DNA of 64,000 nt from Benincasa hispida (Eukaryota; Streptophyta; Magnoliopsida; Cucurbitales; Cucurbitaceae). Below are positions 56,500-64,000 of the stretch, in pieces. The DNA is taken from the NCBI RefSeq assembly GCF_009727055.1, contig NC_052359.1, forward strand, positions 25,786,365 through 25,850,364, read 5' to 3'. The first letter of the stretch is position 1, and the number at the start of each line of letters is the position of its first letter. The position numbers and the translations under genes were made by a program. The notes under the pieces were generated by a model, which was not told where the DNA came from, ran no database searches, and worked only from the letters and a program-made list of their open reading frames with translations.

Positions 56500-57090
56500 A
56501 GAGGAGTTACCCAGACTATAAACCAACCTAGAACGACAAAAACTAGAGGTGAGGGATCTGGTGTAGTTAAGCAGAAAGGGGTAGTTGGACGACCCCAACA
56601 GCAACCACAGCAGCAGCAGGGTAGAGTATACGCTATGACACACCAGGAAGGGGAAGAGGCTCTAGATGTCGTAACTGGTACGATAACTTTATGTAATCAA
56701 TCCGCTTATACATTATTTGATCCGGGTGCTATGCACTCATTCATATCTAGCATGTGTGCATTACATATAGATAGAGTGCCTGAGCGTATGAATGAGGATT
56801 TGTTTATCTCTACGCCTGTAGGAGATACTCTAGTTGTACATGAGTATTACAGGAATTGTGAAGTAACTCTTGGAAATCAGAGTTTTTAGGTTAACTTGAT
56901 TCCATTAGAATTACTAGAGTTTGATGTTATCGTAGGTATGGATTTCCTAAGTAAACACTATGCCACTATGGATTGTTTTAAGAGAGAAATAATGTTTAGG
57001 AAACCAGGTGAAAAAGAAATAACCCTGGTGGGAAGTAAAAGAATACTTCCAAGAAGTTTAATATCAGCAGCGAAGGCTAGGAAGTTGTTG
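56500..57090 (+). pseudogene. Aspartic protease (Tekay)
   Basis: Frame 56635-56889 shows LFDPGAMHSFISSMCALHI; after an in-frame TAG (56887) it continues in the same frame with LLEFDVIVGMDFLSKHYATM. Active-site D-x-G appears as DPGA, as in the minus copy. It would cut the gag-pol polyprotein. Confidence 0.85.
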
Positions 57091-57880
57091 AGTAAAGGAT
57101 GTGAAGCCTATTTAGCATATGTAGCAGTTTCACAGGATAAGAAACTGAAACCTGAGGATGTACTTGTGGTACAAGAATTTTTAGATGTGTTCCCTGAAGA
57201 GTTACCAGGCTTACCACCTGGTAGGGAAATAGAGTTCACTATTGAATTAGTTCCGGGCACAACACCTATATCCCAGGCACCATATAGGATGGCACCAATG
57301 GAACTAAAGGAGTTAAAAGTTCGGTTACATGAACAAGTAGTTAAGGGGTACATTAGACCCAGTGTGTAGCCTTGGGGAGCGCCAATCTTGTTTATTAAGA
57401 AGAAAGATGGTACTTTTAGATTATTCATAGTCTATAGACAGTTGAATAAGGTGACCATTAAAAATAAGTACGCATTGCCTCGTATAGATGATCTCTTTGA
57501 TCAGTTAAAGGGGGCCACAATATTCTCTAAGATAGATTTGAGATCAGGCTATCACCAGTTGAAGGTGAAAGGCACAGATGTTCCAAAGACTGCATTCAGA
57601 ACTAGATATGGACATTTTGAGTTCTTAGTAATGTCGTTTGGATTGAAAAATGCTCCTACGGTATTTATGGACTTGATGAATAGGATATTTCATTCTTATC
57701 TGGATTAGTTTGTGATAGTATTCATAGACGACATACTAGTATATTCTAATAGTGCGGAGAAACACAAAGAACATTGAGGATGGTGTTACAAATTCTAAGG
57801 GAAAAGGAGTTATATGCCAAATTTAGTAAATGCGATTTTTGGTTAAATCAAGTCGTATTCCTTGGGCATATAGTTTCAGC
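57091..57880 (+). pseudogene. Reverse transcriptase (Tekay)
   Basis: In one frame with protease: FPEELPGLPPGREIEF, then TAG at 57367, then [33 protein letters not shown] and [18 protein letters not shown]. After another TAG (57706) comes [10 protein letters not shown], the catalytic pair. A one-base deletion near 57775 shifts the frame. All RT blocks are recognisable and in order. Confidence 0.9.
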
Positions 57881-58570
57881 TGATGGGGTTAACATTGATT
57901 CCCAAAAGATAGAAGTAATAGTTAATTGGGAACGACCCCTGAATGTAACCGCAGTACGCAGCTTTCTGGGTTTAGCAGGTTATTGTAAGAGATTCGTGGA
58001 GGGTTTTTCTAAGATAGCTCTTCCATTGACAAACCTGACCAGAAAAGATGCGATGTTTGAGTGGTCGCCAGAATACGAGCATAGTTTTCAGGTATTGAAA
58101 CAGAGGTTAGTGTCAGCACCAGTATTAACTCTACCTACACAAGATNGTTTGAGTGGTCGCCAGAATACGAGCATAGTTTTCAGGTATTGAAACAGAGGTT
58201 AGTGTCAGCACCAGTATTAACTCTACCTACACAAGATTATGAGTTTGAGGTCTATTGTGATGCATCCTGACAAGGGTCAGGTTGTGTGCTGATGTAGGAG
58301 GGAAAGGTAGTAGCTTATGCTTCTCGGCCGTTAAAGAAGCATGAATGTAACTACCCTACACACGATATAGAGTTAGCAACAGTTGTGTTAGCTCTAAAGT
58401 TGTTGAGACATTACCTGTTTGGTGAGCATTGTCATATATTCACAGATCATAAGAGTCTGAAGTATATCTTTGATCAGAAGGAACTAAACTTAAGATAGAG
58501 AAGATGGCTCGAGTTGATCAAAGATTATGACTGTATAATTGATTATCACCCAGGTAAAGCAAATGTGGTA
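57881..58570 (+). pseudogene. RNase H (Tekay), with assembly duplication
   Basis: Begins after the thumb ([20 protein letters not shown], 57954-58013). RNase H blocks are VYCDAS (58250-58267, then a TGA), [14 protein letters not shown] and [19 protein letters not shown] (then a TAG). An exact 91-bp duplication around one N (58055-58237) sits in front of it. Removing that 92-base artefact would bring the two sides into one frame, so this particular break is not a mutation; the two stops are. Confidence 0.85.
58055..58237. other. Exact 91-bp duplication around a single N (assembly artefact)
   Basis: 58055-58145 and 58147-58237 are identical, with one N at 58146, the same pattern as at 16526 and 32374. 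Confidence 0.92.
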
Positions 58571-59960
58571 GCTAATGCTCTAAGTCGAAAAACCGGATCA
58601 GCTAGAGCTAGTACCAATTTAGTGAAGGGTACACTGATTCATGAGTTGTATAATGCCAGGGCAACATTATTGATTGGTCAAATAGGAGGGTTACTAGTTT
58701 CATTTCAAGTGCGTCCTACTCTCGTAGAAGATATTCTACGTGAACAAATCAAGGATTCCGATCTTCAGAAGTTAGCTGAAGAAGTAGGTAAAGGTTTGAG
58801 GACGGACTACCAATTAAGAGCAGACAAAGTGCTATTAAAAGAGGATAGGGTATGCGTACCTAAGAACTTAGCACTTAAACAATCTATTCTAGAAGAGGCA
58901 CATAGTTCAGCCTATGCTATGCATCCGGGCAGAACGAAGATGTACAGAACATTAAAGAGATCGTACTGGTGGCCTGGTATGAAAAGAGAAATAGTGGAGT
59001 ATGTTGACAGGTGTCTAATATGTCAACAAGTTAAACCGGACAAACAGAGGCCAAAAGGATTACTTAATCCACTCCCAGTACCAGAGTGGAAATGGGAGCA
59101 TATTACGATGGATTTCTTGTTTGGATTACCTAGAACACCAACGAGCTATGATGGTATATGGGTAATTGTGGATAGATTGACAAAAACAGCTAAGTTTTTA
59201 CCTGTTAAAGTTACTTTTACCTTAGACCAATTAGCTAAGTTGTATGTTGATCGAATTGTGACAGTTTGGAGCTCCAGTTTCAATAGTATCAGATCGAGAC
59301 TCCAGATTTACATCGAAGTTTTGGCCTAGTTTGCAGAGAGCTATGGGAACCAAGTTATCTTTTAGTACCGCTTTTTATCCACAAATGGATAGTCAGTCGA
59401 AGCGGACAATCCAGACATTAGAGGACATGCTGAGAGCATGTATATTGGAATTTAAAGGCAATTGGGATAAGCATCTGTCGTTGATCGAATTTTCATATAA
59501 CAACAGTTATCATTCGAGTATCGGGATGGCACCGTATGAAGCACTATACGGAAGGTTATGTAGAACTCTGATATGTTGGAATGAAGTTGGTGAAAGGAAA
59601 TTGCAAGGTCCAGAACTTGTACAACAGACATCAGACAACATTCAGATTATAAGAGATAATCTTAAGACAGCTCGAGATAGGCAAAAAAGTTACGCTGATA
59701 AGCGGAGGAGAGAATTAGAGTTTGAAGTTGGTGATAAAGTATTTCTGAAATTATCTCTATGGAAAGGAATACTCAGGTTCGGTAGAAAAGGGAAATTAAG
59801 CCCGAGATACATTGAACCCTATGAGATAATAGAAAGAGTTAGCCTAATGGCATATCGATTGGAGTTAACTTCAGAGTTATCTCGTATTCATGATATGTTT
59901 CATATGGCAATGCTTAGAAAATATGTGCCAGATCCTACTCATACATTGCTTGAGCAATCA
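58571..59960 (+). pseudogene. Integrase (Tekay)
   Basis: Frame 58514-59329 follows the linker DYHPGKANVVANALSRK. The zinc finger is HSSAYAMHPGR plus [14 protein letters not shown]. The core starts MDFLFGLPRTP and IWVIVDRLTKTAKFLPV (first catalytic Asp). The second Asp (SDRDS) lies in a shifted frame near 59300. Frame 59331-60146 resumes at [20 protein letters not shown]; the third catalytic position reads lysine (QSKRTIQ) instead of glutamate. The GPY/F region ([19 protein letters not shown]) has GPY altered to EPY. It would insert element DNA into chromatin; this copy cannot. Confidence 0.88.
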
Positions 59961-60146
59961 GTACAGTTGAAAGAGAATTTGTCGTATGAAGAGGAACCAG
60001 TGGAGATTCTTGACATAAAAGAACAGGTTTTAAGGAATAAGACAATCCCATTAGTAAAAGAGCTATGGCGAAATCATGCTACGGAAGAAGCAACATGGGA
60101 AGCTGAAGAGCAAATCAGAAATAAGCATCCACAGTTGTTTGACTGA
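59961..60146 (+). pseudogene. Chromodomain at integrase C-terminus
   Basis: The last 60 or so residues read [40 protein letters not shown] and HPQLFD. This matches the C-terminal chromodomain of Tekay-type integrases, which is thought to bind methylated histone H3 and steer insertion to heterochromatin. It is in frame with the integrase C-terminal region and ends at TGA (60144-60146). Confidence 0.8.
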
Positions 60147-60181
60147 CGGGCCTATGATGAAATTTCGAGGACGAAATTTTT

Positions 60182-60197
60182 ATAAGGAGGAGGTAAA
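60182..60197 (+). promoter_or_regulatory. Polypurine tract
   Basis: ATAAGGAGGAGGTAAA directly before the 3' LTR start TGTGAACC; primer for plus-strand DNA. Confidence 0.8.
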
Positions 60198-60479
60198 TGT
60201 GAACCCCGAACCCTAGTTTTCTACTTAAGTGTGTTTTCCTATTTAATTTGTATAATAAATAGGTTGACGAGGAAGCTAGTATGGAATGGTGAAGAAGGAA
60301 TGGGGATTTGAAAAGAAAAATATGGAAATTGAGTTTGGGGAAATTTGGAAAAAAATTGGGTAAGTATGGAAAATTTATATGAAAAGCGTGTTGTGCATAA
60401 AGCACTGAAAGGCAATTGACTAGTGACACAATCGTGTAGAAATTTCATGGTGACAAACAATGTTCGTAGTAGCTAAGAC

Positions 60480-60694
60480 CGAGATCATTGAGAGTGAGAT
60501 CAGCGAGATCGTTGAGAGCGAGATCATTCAGATCGAGACCAACGAGATCATTGAGATCAAGATTTTGAGCGATAAAGTGGGAAAGAGTGAGATTGAAGAG
60601 AGAAAGAAAGTGGGAGAGAGTGAGATTGTAGGAGAGAGCGATATTTTGAGCGAGAAAGTAGGAGAGAGCGAGATTGGAGAGAGCGAGAGTAGCA
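60480..60694 (+). repeat. GA-rich degenerate repeat
   Basis: Repeats of 'gagagcgagat', 'gagatcattgaga' and similar words; read in one frame it gives E-S-E-I-type repeats. There is no evidence of translation. Its 5' LTR counterpart is largely in the N gap. Confidence 0.7.
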
Positions 60695-60732
60695 CTGTCT
60701 CTTATACACATCTAGATGTGTATAAGAGACAG
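60695..60732. other. Tn5/Nextera mosaic-end junction (assembly artefact)
   Basis: Identical to 8341-8378. 'gagcgagagtagc' occurs on both sides, so the assembler joined two read ends across an adapter. Its translation (SYTHLDVYKRQ) appears in both overlapping frames. Confidence 0.95.
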
Positions 60733-61877
60733 GAGCGAGAGTAGCCTGTGCGTGTAGCAATGCATCGTTCAGTGATGCATTCGAGCACCTCACCCATACG
60801 AATGTCGAAGGGCCTCGTCTATGTGTCGATTGGCCGGGCAAGCATCTACGCGTTGAGTTTAGGCTGCGTTGTTGTGGATTATGTTTTGAAATCCCTAAGT
60901 TTGATGCAAAAGGGTGAAATCACAAGGGTAACGTCAGCCAAACCATGTGTCATCTTGGGAAAAATTCTTAAGGGCTAAGGAATTGTGGTGGATGCATATG
61001 GAGAAAACAGCTTGGGCAAAGATGATGAAAGCTTGCGTTGATGAGGGGAGAAGTAAACACTAGGGGAAGTTTGGACGCCTATAAATAGAGCCTTTGGGAC
61101 TTCATTCTCAAATCACAAAATCAGGAATTACGTAAAAACAGAGGGAGAGTAGAGTGCATTGGACAGTGAGGGTTGAGGAGAACGCATCAACTTGAGACGA
61201 GGAGATCTCCCAATCTATCATGCGTTTGGAGTCATTCTAAAGCCATATGAAAGCTCTGGAAGTCTAGTTTTCATAGTAGGGCTTCAGGAGGGAAAATCTC
61301 AAAGGAAGCGGGCTAGAGATAGAAACGAAGGAAAAAGGGTCAAACTGTCGAATCAGTCTAGCCAGTCTTGAAGATTCTGTGATTCCGGCCAAACCACGAG
61401 GAGTTATGAGCTTCAATTTTAGGTTAAGATTTCTGAGACATTTTAGAATATGTGTTTAGAAGGACGTATTTCAAAATAAGGTTCAGAAATATGAGTAATC
61501 TAAGCTGTAATTTGAATCTGGATTTTAGGGGTGAAAAGGAGCCCGAGGAGCCACTAGAGTGAAAAGCTCCTAAGAAATCAAGGTGAGTGGCTAAAATGTT
61601 TTGACTAAAACATTTTTCTTAAACTGTTTGATTACAACGTGTTATAGAAAGCATGTTTTCAAGAATATTCTCATGCCTACTAGTTTTATGAAGTGATTTC
61701 CAAGAAAGTTGTCAATTATGTTTGAACGCATGCATGTGTGAGAAATTGTTGAAAAACTATTTTTATGTGTTGATTTGAGCCAGCATGCGTTAACATCTTT
61801 AAATTCATGTTTTATATGTGTTATACTTTAAATACTTTAAAGAGAAAATTCGTTTATGACTAGTTTTACTAAAATGC

Positions 61878-62011
61878 GATATTGAAAGACATTTGAGAAT
61901 GTATCCACCCAATTAGATACTGAAGGACATTTGAGAAGGTATTTATTGGTACTAAAGGACGTTTGAGAAGGTATCCTAGTAGCTCAATATTGAAGGACAT
62001 TGAGAAGGTAT
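61878..62011 (+). repeat. LTR minisatellite, 4 units
   Basis: Units near 61878, 61916, 61948 and 61984. One unit fewer than the 5' LTR of the same element, and more diverged. Confidence 0.8.
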
Positions 62012-62719
62012 CTGAGCTGAAGTACCTAATGTGTGAGGGTCTTAGTGTGGCCACAGGTGAATAGAGTCAAAGATTGAGCAAAAGGGTTCTCTCTGGACTT
62101 GTGCTTAGTGTTGGGATTGTTTTACCCACAGTAAGGTACGTTGGATTGAGAAATGATTTTACTGTTTTATGATTAAAACAGCTTTATATGTTTTACGCTT
62201 GGAAAATGTTTATGCTGCAGTACAAGTACTGTAAAAGTTTATGTTTCAGTTAAAAACTCATTACTGAAATCATGCATGATAATTTACTATGTTTTCTCGG
62301 TCACTCACTGGGCGTAAGCTCACCTTGCTTTCAAATGTTTTGTTTTCCCCCCCATAAGTAGCGGTCAAATCCTCTGAAGATAGCTTTGCATATGCTCTAC
62401 CACTAAAGGACCAAAGGACTTGTAACCATTTGCTAAGTGGTTACTGTTAATATTGTACACATGTTACTATTGTTCATATAGGGACTAGGGTTTGTGGGTT
62501 TTGGGACTTTTAAATCTAGTGTTGTAATGACTCTAATCATATTATGTTTCTAAGTTAATAAATTATGGGCCTAAAGACGTCCCATTGCATATGAATTATA
62601 ATTTGTATCAAAGTTATTCCGCAAGAATTATTAGGCAGTAAGTGTCAGCCCAAGGGTTGGTAACTACTGCAGTCACGCCTTTCTCTAGGCTAAGAAGGTG
62701 GTTTTGGCGGGGTGTGACA

Positions 62720-63295
62720 ATAAAATTCATTATTGTAGTCATTTAGTTTTGTAATGAAACAATAGCACCGTTGTTTGTGTCAGAATATTTAAGTCTCAAT
62801 CTCTGGTCTCTCTCCCTTCAGTCTTCATGGTTCTTGGAGATGCGGTCCAGGATATTTTCGCCTCATCGTAAGTTTTGTCAAGCAGACCACCAACGGCTGT
62901 CACGTTGGCAGCAGTCTACGAAGCGGGATTCAAACCGTGATAGAAAATCCCGGACCAACCTTTTAAACCTCGCCCAAGCATCACTGATCGATTCGTCCAT
63001 ATCTTGTTCAAAATTAGTAATAAGCTTTCATCGTCTTGCATTCTCAGTAGGTGGATAATACTTTTTCATGAATTTCTCCACTACCTGCTCCCAAGAAGTA
63101 ATCTCTCCTGGTTCGAGTGAATAAACGCATTTTCTAGCTTGATCACAAAGAGAAAATGGGAACAACGTTAGTCGAACTTCTTCAACAAAGATGTTCGAGA
63201 ACACAAAAGCATTGCAGATTTCAATAAAACTTCGGAGGTGGGCGTGTGGGTCCTCGCCACGCCTTATTGTTGATACATGCGTTAGACTCAATTCA
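62720..63295 (-). pseudogene. Athila-like gag, N-terminal part
   Basis: The credible part of frame 63028-63468 begins near GEDPHAHLRSFIEICNAF and includes VEEVRLTLFPFSLCDQARK and GEITSWEQVVEKFMKKYYPP, the capsid region typical of Athila and related gypsy gags. Beyond 63028 it continues in other frames (DMDESISDAWARFKRL), with a deletion near 62960. Above 63295 the frame runs into LTR sequence and is spurious. It belongs to the element whose pol is at 48201-51799 and was separated from it by the chromovirus. Confidence 0.8.
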
Positions 63296-64000
63296 TGCAC
63301 TACCACTTCTAGATATGCGTTATTAATGGATGCTCTTGTAGTATGTTGTGCGTTGTCACAAGTTTCCTTGCATTGGAACCAAGTATAATTCCACTGCAAG
63401 TTTCTCGGTGTGATCCGAGGTCGAACACAAGGACTGTTTGAGGTTATTGTGTTATGTTTATGATACATGCGACCAGGTTTTTCAATTTAATAAAAGTGTT
63501 TATGTACTAACATAGTAATATAAAGTTGTGATAAAGTTAAGGAAAACAATAAAAATGCGATAATAAACATAAAATGCACTAACCTAAGCTAAGATGGCAC
63601 AAGATACAGGTGACATGATATAAAATATTGAGGGCAAGGCTGCTTGTGAAGATTATACACAGATCATGTGATACGATGGCAAGTTTTATGTATGAAGCAG
63701 GAAAAGGAATATAACTAATATAAACATCGCAAGTTCCTTAATTGCGTTAAAGTTATAAGTACGGTTCCGCTTTTTCCTAAGCATACACCTTTTAGTGATC
63801 AACCGCGTTCCCATATGTTTGTGGTGAAACAGAGACGGACGTAATGAAATCAAGGTTGCTTCCATTCCTGGAAGTACTACTCACTAGTTAACGCATTCTT
63901 CTGACGTTCTCTCGATAGATCAAAATGACATCTTCACTTCTGCTCTCACAGGTGAAGATGCCGTCTAGCATGCCATAGCTAAATGCCATTATCTCTCTAA
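63296..64000 (-). mobile_element. Family-B Athila-like LTR, part
   Basis: From 'tctagatatgcgttattaat' onward it follows 23220-24000 and 29890-30600, including the stem-loop near 63927-63962. It begins about 190 bp inside the LTR relative to 29706, directly against the gag fragment. It is therefore a truncated LTR of another family joined to the family-C element, or a deletion junction. It continues past the window end. Confidence 0.7.

Larger units (their letters stand above)
60198..62719 (+). mobile_element. Tekay-type 3' LTR (T1, 2.52 kb)
   Basis: Runs TGTGAACCCCG to GTGTGACA, followed by ATAAA (62720-62724), the probable target duplication whose partner is hidden in the N gap. It holds a GA-rich repeat (60480-60694), an adapter artefact (60695-60732), a TATA box (61078-61088), a four-unit minisatellite (61878-62011) and the pyrimidine run before the AAGTAGCGG word (about 62338-62365). 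The frames at 60445-60841 are products of the GA repeat and the adapter. Confidence 0.9.

Noticed and set aside
60445..60841. Two overlapping open frames (88-94 residues) with an E-S-E-I or leucine/serine repeat
   Set aside because: They consist of a GA-rich LTR repeat plus the embedded sequencing adapter; not genes.

Overview
This is plant nuclear DNA, almost certainly from a eudicot and probably from a cucurbit. The cucurbit call rests on recalled resemblance of the copia gag reading frame at 41171-41938 to gag proteins common in Cucumis assemblies. The window holds no convincing host gene, no rRNA or tRNA, and nothing bacterial. It is a stack of nested LTR retrotransposons in AT-rich DNA with local GC-rich LTR segments. 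Every coding region found is a decayed gag or pol with stops, frameshifts or lost catalytic residues.

Layout. 1-2964: copia leader and a minus-strand copia LTR with its primer binding site (PBS). 3431-6818: a plus-strand Athila-like element with LTR, Asp-type PBS and no gag or pol. 6819-13117: a minus-strand Tekay/Del-type chromovirus (3' LTR, chromodomain, integrase, RNase H, RT, protease), cut off on its 5' side. 13125-18468: LTR pieces of several families, one of them a solo LTR with a near-perfect target duplication. 18469-21822: no recognised element apart from a small TRIM-like remnant. 21823-21967: a perfect 59-bp inverted repeat. 21978-35379: a Tekay-like LTR split by a non-autonomous Athila-like element (about 23065-31666), itself split by a solo LTR with a perfect GATCA duplication, followed by further Athila-like LTRs in both orientations. 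35381-39717: a solo LTR split by another solo LTR (duplication ATAGT). 39718-45240: a copia element whose gag zinc knuckle is broken by a solo LTR (duplication GTAAC) and whose integrase is broken by another copia LTR. 45241-64000: a minus-strand autonomous Athila-like element whose gag is split by a nearly complete Tekay-type chromovirus (end in the N gap to 62719).

How the parts relate. The autonomous Athila-like element and two gag/pol-less relatives share LTRs that open with a short hairpin, and a 3' noncoding module: hairpin, internal polypurine tract, two-unit repeat, and (where not truncated) a second hairpin and the LTR-adjacent polypurine tract. The hairpin stems differ in sequence between copies but keep their pairing. 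This fits a family in which coding-deficient members are copied by the proteins of relatives; that is inference. It is the best candidate here for something undescribed.

Assembly quality matters. Two copies of a 38-bp back-to-back Tn5/Nextera mosaic-end sequence are embedded in LTRs. Three single-N positions are each flanked by exact duplicates (42, 54 and 91 bp). One 419-bp N gap hides an LTR boundary. At least one apparent pol frameshift is produced by these artefacts.
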